The translations under genes and the position numbers were made by a program. From contig NZ_CP072913.1 of NCBI RefSeq assembly GCF_017968885.1, positions 6,426,501 through 6,490,500 on the forward strand: a DNA stretch of 64,000 bases, given 5' to 3'. Position 1 is the stretch's first letter. The number at the start of each line of letters is the position of its first letter. The notes under the pieces were generated by a model. The model was not told the DNA's origin. It did no database searches and was given only the letters and a program-made list of their open reading frames with translations. Source of the DNA: Pseudomonas sp. Tri1 (lineage in GTDB: Bacteria; Pseudomonadota; Gammaproteobacteria; Pseudomonadales; Pseudomonadaceae). Shown here piece by piece: positions 38,092 through 46,784 of the stretch.

Positions 38092-38313
38092 CGGTGGATC
38101 CTCACGGGATGCTGGTCCAGCAGCCCTGCTATGTGTGCATTTCCCTGCCCCGCGTAACGCCAGGTAAAGGGCCTGTGTCCAGCCTCCATCGCCGCTGATG
38201 TGAACCTCGAGCAAGACGTCGTACAACATCACAAACGTACAAGCTATGTGCCCTGCTCGCCTTCAAACTTGATGGGGCGAACTCCTCGCTTTTTTGCCCA
38301 TTGCGCTCACAAC

Positions 38314-38387
38314 GCTATAGGCCTCTCACCTTCTGAAATACCTTGGCTAGACGCATCCAATGAAAAATATAAGTAATGGCCTATAGC
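38314..38387. promoter_or_regulatory. Separated inverted repeat gctataggcc / ggcctatagc
   Basis: Perfect 10-base arms at 38314-38323 and 38378-38387, 54 bp apart, upstream of the dehydrogenase operon; possible binding sites for a looping regulator. Confidence 0.4.
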
Positions 38388-38403
38388 CATATTTCTTGAG
38401 AAA

Positions 38404-38420
38404 TGTTACATCATGTAACA
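38404..38420. promoter_or_regulatory. Perfect 17-bp palindrome, candidate operator
   Basis: tgttacat-c-atgtaaca is fully symmetrical (8+1+8) and lies 95-111 bp ahead of the cytochrome gene. The pattern fits a dimeric repressor or activator; no matching regulator gene is adjacent. Confidence 0.55.
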
Positions 38421-38514
38421 CATTGATCACAACATAAGACATCGTATGACTTTGGCCATTTCAACGAAATGAACCTGAGAACGTGCGTCGAAGCCCAACC
38501 GTGAGGAGTGACAC

Positions 38515-39939
38515 ATGCATCCGCAGAGGATGAGTCAGGCATTGCCCGACGTGCGCAAGGCCAGGCCCGTGAGGAATATGCTCGCAGGGTGTCTGACCCT
38601 GATAACGGTTAGCCTGGCAGCCCATGGCGAGACGCTCGACAGCAGCGCCTCGCCAGGCAAACGGCTGGCGGTGGCCGCCGATTGCGTGGCCTGCCATAGC
38701 ACCAGTGACGGCAAGCCGTTTGCCGGCGGTTACCCGCTCAACTCGCCAATGGGCGTCATCTACTCAACGAACATCACCCCTTCCAGGACCGCCGGCATCG
38801 GGCACTACAGCCAGGCAGACTTCGCCCGCGCCGTGCGCGATGGCGTGACCCCGGACGGCACTCGCCTGTACCCGGCGATGCCCTACACCTCCTACGCAAA
38901 AATGACCGACAGCGATGTCGCCGCCCTGTACCAGTACTTCATGCATGAAGTCGTACCGGTGGATACACCCAGCCCCAAGACCGAGCTCGACTTCCCGTTC
39001 AACATCCGTGCCTCGATGCTCGGCTGGAATGCCCTGTTCCATAGCCAGAAACGCTTCGAGCCGGATCCGGACAAGTCCGCGCAGGTCAATCGCGGCGACT
39101 ACCTGGTCAACGCACTGGCCCATTGCGACACCTGCCACACCCCGCGCAATGTCCTGATGGCAGCGGATAACGCCAAGGCGCTTTCCGGTGGTTCACTGGG
39201 CCCCTGGTATGCACCGAACATCACCTCGGACAAGACCAGCGGGATCGGTGCCTGGTCGAGAGATGAGCTCGTTGCCTACCTGCGCAGCGGCCATGTAGAG
39301 GGCAAGGCACAGGCGGCCGGCCCCATGGCCGAAGCGGTCGAGAACAGCCTGCAGTACCTTGGCGAAGATGACCTCAAGGCCATCGCGGCCTATCTGCTGC
39401 AGACCCCACCGATCGCTACCGGCGAGCAACAGGCCCGCCATACCTTCGGCCAGGCCTCGAACGACGAACTCAGCCTGCGTGGCGGCAAGCCGCAGGACAA
39501 TCCGGGCTGGCACATATTCAGCGGCACCTGCGCCAACTGTCACCAAGCCAACGGCGAGGGCACCCGTGAATATCCGTCGCTGTTCCACAACACCGCCACC
39601 AGTCGCCGCGACAACTTGATCGCGACCATCGTCTACGGCGTGCATCGCGAAGTCGACGGCGTGGCAATCGACATGCCGGCCTTCGGCCCCGATGCGCTGT
39701 TCACCGATCGTCTCGACGACCAGCAGATCGCCGACGTCAGCAACTACGTCCTGTCCCGCTACGGCAATGCCGGATTGAACGTGACTGCCGCCGATGTGGC
39801 ACAGGTGCGCGAAGGCGGACCCAAGGCCCCCATCGCTGTGTTGGCACGCTACAGCGCACCGGCACTGATCGCGCTCGGCCTGCTGATCCTCCTGGCGCTT
39901 TACAGGCTCAAGGCTCGTCGCCGGCAACAGGAGGCCTGA
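38515..39939 (+). CDS. Tri-haem cytochrome c subunit of membrane sugar/polyol dehydrogenase
   Basis: Periplasmic membrane-anchored cytochrome of 474 residues with three CXXCH haem sites: CVACH (Cys57, Cys60, His61), CDTCH (about 205) and CANCH (about 341). The signal peptide spans about 18-38, and one C-terminal helix (APALIALGLLILLALYRL) anchors it in the inner membrane. It resembles the cytochrome subunit of fructose, sorbitol and gluconate dehydrogenases, which passes electrons from the flavoprotein to ubiquinone. The ATG at 38515 has gaggag 9 bases upstream. It is the first gene of a three-gene operon, whereas in many such operons the cytochrome comes last. Confidence 0.92.
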   Translation: MHPQRMSQALPDVRKARPVRNMLAGCLTLITVSLAAHGETLDSSASPGKRLAVAADCVACHSTSDGKPFAGGYPLNSPMGVIYSTNITPSRTAGIGHYSQADFARAVRDGVTPDGTRLYPAMPYTSYAKMTDSDVAALYQYFMHEVVPVDTPSPKTELDFPFNIRASMLGWNALFHSQKRFEPDPDKSAQVNRGDYLVNALAHCDTCHTPRNVLMAADNAKALSGGSLGPWYAPNITSDKTSGIGAWSRDELVAYLRSGHVEGKAQAAGPMAEAVENSLQYLGEDDLKAIAAYLLQTPPIATGEQQARHTFGQASNDELSLRGGKPQDNPGWHIFSGTCANCHQANGEGTREYPSLFHNTATSRRDNLIATIVYGVHREVDGVAIDMPAFGPDALFTDRLDDQQIADVSNYVLSRYGNAGLNVTAADVAQVREGGPKAPIAVLARYSAPALIALGLLILLALYRLKARRRQQEA

Positions 39940-39942
39940 GCA

Positions 39943-40497
39943 ATGGAAACCTCAATGACTGACCAACACACGCCCGTTTCATCCTCATCCGCCCCTGGGG
40001 TGTCCCGGCGCAGCCTGCTGCGCGGCTCGATCACCCTCGGCCTGACAGCTCTGGTCGGGGGCCTCGGCCCTTGGCAATCGGTGATGGCCATGGCCGAGGG
40101 CGACCAGGACTTCATCACCCTGTCGCAATTCCTCGTCAGTCGCCCGGTCAACCCGGTCCTGGCGGCGCGCTACTACCGCGCCCTGAGCCGACGCGCACCG
40201 AACTTCAGTGGCAATGTCGGAGCCCTCAGGCAACTGGTCGACGGGCAGGGTTTCAAGCATGTGGATGAATACCTGGCCCAGCCCAACCCGGACCCATCGC
40301 TGAAAGCGACGGCCACCAGCATCATCTCGGCCTGGTACCTGGGCATCGTCGGCGAGCTCGCCGACGCCGAACTGATCAGCTACCGCGAAGCGCTGATGTA
40401 TCGCCCGACCCACGGCATCCTCATCATCCCAACCTACGGTGGCGGCCCCGACTCCTGGGGCACCAAGCCAGCCGACACTCAGGATTTCAAACTATGA
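39943..40497 (+). CDS. Sugar dehydrogenase small subunit (FAD-SLDH type), Tat-exported
   Basis: A 184-residue protein with a twin-arginine signal (SRRSLLRGSITLGLTALVGG, about 21-40), so the folded flavoprotein complex is probably exported as a unit with it. The mature part matches the small subunit of membrane sorbitol and fructose dehydrogenases (FLVSRPVNPVLAARYYRALSRRAPNFSGN...TSIISAWYLGIVG). It ends with the Trp/Gly-rich PTYGGGPDSWGTKP. It starts 3 bp after the cytochrome gene and overlaps the GMC gene by four bases. Confidence 0.9.
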   Translation: METSMTDQHTPVSSSSAPGVSRRSLLRGSITLGLTALVGGLGPWQSVMAMAEGDQDFITLSQFLVSRPVNPVLAARYYRALSRRAPNFSGNVGALRQLVDGQGFKHVDEYLAQPNPDPSLKATATSIISAWYLGIVGELADAELISYREALMYRPTHGILIIPTYGGGPDSWGTKPADTQDFKL

Positions 40498-42128
40498 GCA
40501 GCGTTGCTTACGACGCCGACGTGGTCGTCATCGGCTCCGGCGTGATGGGTGGCCTGATTGCCAGCGGCCTGGCCAAGGCGAACAAATCAGTGATCGTCCT
40601 CGAAGCGGGCCCACGGGTGAACCGCCGCGACATCGTCGAGACCTTCCGCAATGCGCCGGTCAAGCTCTCGCTGGCCAACGCCAAGCTGCAGGGTGCCGGT
40701 TCGCCCTATCCGAGCCTGCCCCATGCACCTTCCACCTATGGCGACTACCTGCAACAGGTCGGCCCGGTAAAGTACAACACCTCCTACCTGCGCGTAGTCG
40801 GCGGCACCACCTGGCATTTCGGCTCCTCGCTGTGGCGCATGCTGCCCAATGACTTTCGCCTCAACTCCCTCTACGGGCGCGGGCGCGACTGGCCGATCAG
40901 CTACGACGAACTGGAGCCTTTCTACGCCCGCGCCGAGACCGAGCTGGGCGTGTCCGGGGTCGACGGCCAGGATGAAAGCGGCCAGGGCGGTGCGGCCTAT
41001 CCACCGCGCTCGATCCCCTACCCAATGGAAGGCCTCAAGCCCAGCTACATGTTCAAGCGCCTCTCAAGCCTGTTGAGCAAGGGCGGCTACAACCCGATCC
41101 TCGAACCCAATGGTCGCGCCACCCGCCCCTATGGCAAGCGCCCGCCGTGCGCGGGCAACAACAACTGCAACCCGGTCTGCCCAATTGCCGCCAAATACGA
41201 CGGCTCGATGCATATCGACGAGGCCGAGCGCCACGGCGCCAAGGTCCTGGACAACTCGGTGGTGTATCGGATCGAGGCCGGCGAAGACGGCAAGATCACC
41301 GCGATCTGGTACATGCGCCCGGACAAGACCCAGCATCGCCTGACCGCCCGCTACTTCGTGCTGGCGGCCTACGGCATTGAATCACCGAAGCTGTTGCTGA
41401 TGTCCACATCCGAGCAATACCCCAACGGCATCGCCAATACTTCCGACCAGGTCGGCCGCAACCTCATGGACCACACTGGTGTGAGCATGAACGTGATGAC
41501 CAAGGAAGACATGTGGCCTGGCGAGGGGCCGACACAGTTGCTGGTGTACCTGAACAGCCGCGACGGCGCATTCCGCAAGGACTACCCAAGCTACAAGATC
41601 AAGGTGCGCAACACGGTGCCCACCTCGCAGATCACCACCAACCTGATCGCCAAGGGCGTGCTGGGTTCCAGGCTCGACGAACAGATCCGGCTGCAGTCAG
41701 CGCGCTCCTTGAACTGGGCGGTGGACTTCGAAACCCTGCCGCTGCCGGAAAACCGCGTCACGCCGAGCAAAACCCGCTTCGACGCGATTGGCCTGCCGGT
41801 ACCGGAAATCTACTACAGCGTTCCCGACTATTGGCATGCCGGCAAGGAGAAAGCCCTGGAGGACCTCAAGCAGTTCGCCCATCTGCTCGACGCCGACATC
41901 CTCAGTACCGACGTCAACTTCCAGAACCGCCAGCACATCATGGGCACCACCATCATGGGCGACGATCCGAAAAACTCGGTGGTCGACCGCGACTGCCGTA
42001 GCCATGACCACGCCAACCTGTTCATCGCTGGCACTAGCGTGATGCCGTCGTCATCCTGTGTGAACCCCACGCTGACAGGTGCCGCACTGAGCATTCGTAT
42101 CGCCGATCAATTGCTGAGGGAGGTGTAA
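40494..42128 (+). CDS. GMC flavoprotein, catalytic subunit of membrane sugar/polyol dehydrogenase
   Basis: FAD-dependent oxidoreductase of 544 residues. The FAD-binding GSGVMGG is at 14-20. The cysteine motif C-x5-C-x3-C at Cys219, Cys225 and Cys229 is the [3Fe-4S] site of FAD-glucose and fructose dehydrogenases. The C-terminal active region is SSCVNPTLTGAAL. It has no signal of its own, so export with the Tat small subunit is inferred. The substrate is not determined by sequence: sorbitol, fructose, glucose or gluconate are all possible. It is coupled to the preceding gene by an ATGA overlap and is convergent with the ethylene-receptor-like kinase. Confidence 0.92.
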   Translation: MSSVAYDADVVVIGSGVMGGLIASGLAKANKSVIVLEAGPRVNRRDIVETFRNAPVKLSLANAKLQGAGSPYPSLPHAPSTYGDYLQQVGPVKYNTSYLRVVGGTTWHFGSSLWRMLPNDFRLNSLYGRGRDWPISYDELEPFYARAETELGVSGVDGQDESGQGGAAYPPRSIPYPMEGLKPSYMFKRLSSLLSKGGYNPILEPNGRATRPYGKRPPCAGNNNCNPVCPIAAKYDGSMHIDEAERHGAKVLDNSVVYRIEAGEDGKITAIWYMRPDKTQHRLTARYFVLAAYGIESPKLLLMSTSEQYPNGIANTSDQVGRNLMDHTGVSMNVMTKEDMWPGEGPTQLLVYLNSRDGAFRKDYPSYKIKVRNTVPTSQITTNLIAKGVLGSRLDEQIRLQSARSLNWAVDFETLPLPENRVTPSKTRFDAIGLPVPEIYYSVPDYWHAGKEKALEDLKQFAHLLDADILSTDVNFQNRQHIMGTTIMGDDPKNSVVDRDCRSHDHANLFIAGTSVMPSSSCVNPTLTGAALSIRIADQLLREV

Positions 42129-42132
42129 GCGC

Positions 42133-43410
42133 TCAACCACTCGCCGCTCGCAGGGATTGGCCTTGGGCAAGCGCGAGCGGAAGCTCCAGGGTAAAGAGCG
42201 CGCCCTTGCCCGGCCCCGCGCTCCATGCCGTCAGCTCACCGCCCATCTCGTGGGCGGCCAGGATGCAGCTGTGCAGGCCGAAACCATGACCATCGGCACG
42301 CGTCGTGAAACCGTGCTCGAACACCCGCGCGAGATTGTCCGGCGAAATCCCCTCGCCGTTGTCCTCGACCTCGATCCGCACATGCGTGTCGCCCACTGCT
42401 TTCAGGCGCAGGGTAATCCGGGACGGTCGCTCCACGCCCGAGCCAAGCGCCTGCTTGGCGTTGTTGATCAGATTGACCAGGATCTGCAGCACTTTGTGCT
42501 TGTCCAGGGGCATCGTCGGAATATCGCTGAACTCCTTGACCAGCGTGACCTGATGGCGGGCCAGGGACACATCGCAGATGCGCACCACATCCTCGAGCAG
42601 CTCTCGTAGCGAACCCGGCTCCAGCACGCTGGAGTTGCCGGCATAGGACTGCTGGGTGGCGACAATCTCCTTGATATGGTCGATGCTCCTGGTCAGCTTC
42701 GTCAGCTCGCCGATCATGCTCTGCTCCTCGGCTGCCAGCGCCTCGGCCAGCTTGCCGAGATAATCCGGTAGCGCGCGGCCTTTCGGATCGCTGCTGATGA
42801 AGTCACCCAGATCATCAGGATGCTCCCTCATCAATTGAACGACCTTGGCGACTCCCGGCCTTTTGGATGTATGCACTTTCTCGTACAGGACCTGGGCTGA
42901 CACATTGACGCTATTGAGCACATTGCCCACGTTATGCAGCACATTGGTGGCGATTTCTGCCATGCCGGCCCGGCGCGCCGTGGTGACCAGCTCGGCCTGC
43001 GCCTCGCGCAACTCGTCGTTGACCTTGGCCAGTTGCTGCGGGCTGGGGATCTTCAGGGCCGCGGGCACCAGCCGGACCAGCAGGATGGCGGTGATCACCG
43101 AGGCAATCGCGGTGATCACCTTGACCAGCGCCGACAGCCAATAATAGGGCTGCCAGATGGTCAGGATCTCCATCACGTGACTGGTCCCACAGGCCAGGAT
43201 AAACACGCCAAAGGCCGTCAGCATCCAGTCAAAAGGTACGTCCTTGCGCCGGTGGATGAAGTAGATCAGCGTGAAGGGAATGCTGATATAGGAAAGGGTG
43301 ATCAGGCCATCGGCGATCACATTGGTCCACAGCAGGTCCGGGCGCCACATATAGCAATGCCCGTGGGGCATGAAGCGGTTATCGGTCAACAGAGCCAGCA
43401 GATCGTTCAT
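42133..43410 (-). CDS. Ethylene-receptor-like sensor histidine kinase (ETR1-type N-terminal domain)
   Basis: A 425-residue membrane kinase. The N-terminal three-helix domain (about 26-120) aligns without gaps to the ethylene-binding domain of plant ETR1. Asp34 corresponds to ETR1 Asp25, Tyr41 to Tyr32, Ile44/Pro45 to Ile35/Pro36, Phe67 to Phe58, Ile71 to Ile62, and the copper ligands Cys74 and His78 to Cys65 and His69. A short coiled coil (125-150) leads straight to the kinase: H-box with His159 (NVLHNVGNVLNS), N-box (309-319, LVNLINNAKQAL), DNGEGI (350-355) and GHGFGLH (374-380). There is no GAF, PAS or receiver domain, and no response regulator gene is adjacent. Ethylene and Cu(I) binding are inferred from conservation only. 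Confidence 0.9.
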   Translation of the reverse strand: MNDLLALLTDNRFMPHGHCYMWRPDLLWTNVIADGLITLSYISIPFTLIYFIHRRKDVPFDWMLTAFGVFILACGTSHVMEILTIWQPYYWLSALVKVITAIASVITAILLVRLVPAALKIPSPQQLAKVNDELREAQAELVTTARRAGMAEIATNVLHNVGNVLNSVNVSAQVLYEKVHTSKRPGVAKVVQLMREHPDDLGDFISSDPKGRALPDYLGKLAEALAAEEQSMIGELTKLTRSIDHIKEIVATQQSYAGNSSVLEPGSLRELLEDVVRICDVSLARHQVTLVKEFSDIPTMPLDKHKVLQILVNLINNAKQALGSGVERPSRITLRLKAVGDTHVRIEVEDNGEGISPDNLARVFEHGFTTRADGHGFGLHSCILAAHEMGGELTAWSAGPGKGALFTLELPLALAQGQSLRAASG

Positions 43411-43696
43411 GGGCCACCTCCTCGTAGCGCCTCTGATACCGCCAAGTGCCGATGGAGCAAATCGCAGTCTAGCAGAGGCCCGGCCCGGTCATTTTCGAAC
43501 CGGCAGAGTGGAGACAGATAGCAAGCGCGCGCAGTGAGCCATGCTGGAAACGAGTGTCGCACTCGCCTTCCATCGACCGGTTATCCCGCAACATCCTGCC
43601 AAAATTTCCCCGTCAATTACCCCACCGATGCCTGCCCCCACGACTAACCTTCAAGAGCCGCAGGACGCGGCGCCCTATTCACTCAAGGAACGATTC

Positions 43697-45190
43697 ATGT
43701 CGCTTGCCATTGTCCATAGCCGCGCCCAGGTGGGGGTGGAGGCTCCTGCCGTTACCGTTGAAGTTCACCTGGCCAATGGCTTGCCGTCGTTGACGATGGT
43801 CGGCTTGCCGGAGGCGGCGGTGAAGGAAAGCAAGGACCGGGTGCGCAGCGCGATCATCAACTCGGGCCTGAGTTTTCCGGCGCGGCGCATCACCTTGAAC
43901 CTGGCGCCGGCGGATCTACCAAAGGACGGCGGTCGGTTCGACCTGGCCATTGCCTTGGGGATCCTCGCAGCCAGCGTGCAAGTACCGACCCTGATGCTCG
44001 ACGACGTTGAATGCCTTGGCGAGTTGGCGTTATCCGGCGCCGTGCGACCGGTACGCGGGGTATTGCCGGCAGCGCTGGCGGCGCGCAAGGCCGGGCGTAC
44101 GCTGGTGGTGCCATGGGCGAATGCCGAGGAAGCCTGCTTGGCGTCGGGGCTGAAGGTGATTGCGGTGAATCATCTGCTCGAAGCCGTGGCTCACTTTAAC
44201 GGCCACACCCCGGTCAAGACGTTTGTTTCCAACGGGCTGCTTTCAGCCAGCAAGCCCTACCCCGACCTGAATGAAGTACAAGGCCAGGCCGGGGCCAAGC
44301 GGGCGTTGCTGATCGCCGCCGCAGGGGCTCACAACCTGTTGCTCAGCGGACCACCGGGCACCGGCAAGACCCTGCTGGCGAGCCGTTTGCCGGGGCTGCT
44401 ACCGCCGTTGGCGGAAAGTGAGGCCCTGGAGGTCGCAGCCATTCAGTCGGTCGCCAGTTGCGTGCCGTTGAGCCATTGGCCGCAGCGCCCGTTTCGCCAG
44501 CCCCACCACTCGGCTTCCGGTCCGGCGCTGGTGGGCGGTGGATCGAAACCGCAACCAGGGGAAATCACCCTCGCCCACCATGGCGTACTGTTCCTGGATG
44601 AACTGCCGGAGTTCGACCGTAAGGTGCTGGAAGTCCTGAGGGAACCACTGGAGTCGGGCCACATCGTGGTTTCTCGCGCCCGAGACCGTGTGCGCTTTCC
44701 GGCACGCTTTCAATTGGTAGCGGCGATGAATCCCTGTCCCTGTGGATATCTTGGCGAGCCCAGCGGTCGTTGCTCATGTACACCGGACATGGTGCAGCGC
44801 TACCGCAATAAACTCTCTGGCCCTCTGCTGGACCGCATCGACCTGCACCTGACCGTCGCCCGGGAGGCCACGGCGTTGAACCCAAGGCACGAACCCGGTG
44901 CCGATACCGCCACCGTCGCCGAGCAAGTGGCCCAGGCCCGGGAGCGCCAGCAAAAGCGTCAGGACTGCGCCAACGCTTTCCTGGATCTGCCGGGCTTGCG
45001 TCAGCATTGCAAATTATCCGCAATCGATGAAACGTGGCTGGAAACCGCTTGCGAGCGCCTGACCTTATCGCTACGAGCCGCCCACCGCCTGCTCAAGGTC
45101 GCCCGTACGTTGGCGGACCTTGAGCGGGTGGATCAAATCAGTCGCGAGCACCTGGCCGAAGCATTGCAGTATCGGCCCGCAACGCCCTGA
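43697..45190 (+). CDS. comM: YifB/ComM family Mg-chelatase-like AAA+ helicase
   Basis: A 497-residue AAA+ protein. ComM of Vibrio is a hexameric helicase that extends branch migration during natural transformation. The N-terminal ChlI-like domain (VEVHLANGLPSLTMVGLPEAAVKESKDRVRSAI) is followed by Walker A GPPGTGKTLLAS, Walker B LFLDELPEF and the zinc-finger-like CPCGYLG...CSCTPDMVQRY, and the C-terminal lid helices complete it. I chose the ATG at 43697; the longer frame adds 52 residues unlike the family. In P. aeruginosa it directly follows ubiK. Confidence 0.94.
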   Translation: MSLAIVHSRAQVGVEAPAVTVEVHLANGLPSLTMVGLPEAAVKESKDRVRSAIINSGLSFPARRITLNLAPADLPKDGGRFDLAIALGILAASVQVPTLMLDDVECLGELALSGAVRPVRGVLPAALAARKAGRTLVVPWANAEEACLASGLKVIAVNHLLEAVAHFNGHTPVKTFVSNGLLSASKPYPDLNEVQGQAGAKRALLIAAAGAHNLLLSGPPGTGKTLLASRLPGLLPPLAESEALEVAAIQSVASCVPLSHWPQRPFRQPHHSASGPALVGGGSKPQPGEITLAHHGVLFLDELPEFDRKVLEVLREPLESGHIVVSRARDRVRFPARFQLVAAMNPCPCGYLGEPSGRCSCTPDMVQRYRNKLSGPLLDRIDLHLTVAREATALNPRHEPGADTATVAEQVAQARERQQKRQDCANAFLDLPGLRQHCKLSAIDETWLETACERLTLSLRAAHRLLKVARTLADLERVDQISREHLAEALQYRPATP

Positions 45191-45196
45191 AGTGCG

Positions 45197-46411
45197 TCAT
45201 GGCTTGCTAAGGTCTACCAGCGGCGTATCCCGCACCTCGGTTTTCCGGCCACCCTGGATTTCATCGATGCGCTTGAGAGCCTTGTCCACGGCGCCCTTAT
45301 CCGCCAACAGACTGTAGTGGATCTTGAATTGCTTCTGCTCTTTCGGCGCGATGGTAGGCACCAGGTTCAGCGGCCGCTGATACCGGCGGTTATAGGAAAA
45401 GCTGGTGCCAGGCTCCAGCCCGGTCACGTAGCCCTGGCCTTGGGTATCGGTGTTTTTCCACAGGGAGAATACCGGAAGCGTAGCGGTGTTGAAGCCCACC
45501 GACACACCGAGGCTGCCGGCCTTGTTATGCAAGACGGTGAGCGTATCGCCCTTGGAATCGGCGTACGGCACGACGTTATAGACGGTTTCGTCGTAATCCT
45601 TGGTGGGCGCGCGGTACGTCTGCCAATCAGGCAAATCGCCCTTGGCCTTATCGTTAAACGGCGAGACCTGCTGCACCGGTGCAGCGAAACGAGCGCCCTG
45701 CTCCAGGAAAGGTGTGCTGAAGTTGCTGTGATAGAGCGCCTGGTATTCCTTCGGGTAGTCGCCGTTGTTGGTCAACGTATCGTTGAGTGCGAAAGTCACA
45801 CTGCCAGGCTCGGTGACCAGTTCGGTCTGCACCGAGAAGTCGACCTTCTTGAAGGCCTGCTCCTTCAACTCGCCCCGAAGGGTGATGGCGTATGGAGGCT
45901 TTTCATCGATGTGCAAAGTGACTTTGTTGGCCGGGATGTTGGCTGCGCGACCATGCAGCGTCAGCAATTCACCGTTATCCATACCGGGATGGCCGACCCA
46001 TTCGTAGCCACAGCGGGTCACCAGCTCATTGAAACCTTCGAGCCAGCCCAATCCGCCACGGCCATTGAGTTCGATGAACGCTGGATTGACCACTTCCTTG
46101 ACCGGCGAATCCCAGCCCATGCGCACATTGCCGACCGACGCCTGCAGCACATTCATGCCTCGGGTCGGAACCACTGATAACTTCATGGTGCCGTTGTCGA
46201 TATCGACGATGCTGACGCCCTCTTGCCGGCCACCATGCAGGGTGCGCATCGTCACGGAAAAGGGTTTGTCGGTTTTCACGCCGAGTTGTTGGCTGGTGAT
46301 TTGCCAGGGTTGAGCCGCTTTATCGGTATCGAGCAGAACATAATCCCAAGCCATGGCATGGGAAGCAGCGCCCAAGGCGCTAAGGGCAACGAGGAGCTTG
46401 AGCGAATTCAT
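45197..46411 (-). CDS. DUF4432 family periplasmic protein (aldose 1-epimerase-like)
   Basis: Secreted 404-residue protein with signal peptide MNSLKLLVALSALGAASHAMA and a galactose-mutarotase-like beta-sandwich typical of DUF4432 (MKLSVVPTRGMNVLQAS, NPAFIELNGRGGLGWLEGFNELVTRCG, YALYHSN-type strands). It probably binds or epimerises sugars in the periplasm; no activity is proven for the family. Stops of this gene and comM are 6 bp apart. Three or four REP elements lie upstream of it. Confidence 0.87.
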   Translation of the reverse strand: MNSLKLLVALSALGAASHAMAWDYVLLDTDKAAQPWQITSQQLGVKTDKPFSVTMRTLHGGRQEGVSIVDIDNGTMKLSVVPTRGMNVLQASVGNVRMGWDSPVKEVVNPAFIELNGRGGLGWLEGFNELVTRCGYEWVGHPGMDNGELLTLHGRAANIPANKVTLHIDEKPPYAITLRGELKEQAFKKVDFSVQTELVTEPGSVTFALNDTLTNNGDYPKEYQALYHSNFSTPFLEQGARFAAPVQQVSPFNDKAKGDLPDWQTYRAPTKDYDETVYNVVPYADSKGDTLTVLHNKAGSLGVSVGFNTATLPVFSLWKNTDTQGQGYVTGLEPGTSFSYNRRYQRPLNLVPTIAPKEQKQFKIHYSLLADKGAVDKALKRIDEIQGGRKTEVRDTPLVDLSKP

Positions 46412-46784
46412 GGACAGGGCCTTTTATTGGAGTTGTGCGGTTTTTATAGACTTGAAGAAACGTTTCAGCAAGCACAAAAACGGCAACATCTCTGAAAAAA
46501 ACACAATTGGAGGGAAAGCTTTGTGGGAGAGGGTTGATCGCGAAGGCGGTGGGTCAGTCAGCGGTTGATGTTGGCTGTGCCGCCGTCATCGCGAGCAAGC
46601 TCGCTCCCACACCGATTCCCGGCGGGCACCAGAAGTGTGTCACCGCAATTCCCTTGTGGGAGCGAGCCTGCTCGCGATAGCAATAGCTCAGTTGGTGGAG
46701 ATGCTGACTGTACCGCTGCCATCGCGAGCAAGCTCGCTCCCACGCTGATCCCGGGGGAGCTTGCTCGCGTTGGTTCCATAGGCC
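46412..46784. other. Intergenic region with a REP cluster
   Basis: These 373 bp lie between the Cache chemoreceptor and the DUF4432 gene, both on the minus strand. About 190 bp consist of REP copies; the rest (46412-46560) is AT-richer and presumably carries the DUF4432 promoter. No gene-like frame was found. Confidence 0.6.
46587..46775. repeat. Cluster of four REP elements
   Basis: Copies at 46587-46612, 46654-46680, 46719-46745 and 46752-46775 (the last degenerate) alternate in orientation. This is the densest REP array in the window. Confidence 0.85.

Larger units (their letters stand above)
38092..38514. other. Divergent regulatory region, chemoreceptor / dehydrogenase operon
   Basis: This 423-bp region is markedly AT-rich at 38290-38470, unlike its surroundings. 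It holds two symmetrical motifs listed separately and presumably both promoters. No gene-like frame was found. Confidence 0.6.

Noticed and set aside
38515..42128. Naming the operon gluconate 2-dehydrogenase
   Set aside because: The small subunit is the 184-residue sorbitol/fructose type and the substrate cannot be read from sequence, so a neutral name was kept.
46587..46775. CRISPR array
   Set aside because: Units are palindromic REPs in alternating orientation with unequal spacing and no cas genes.
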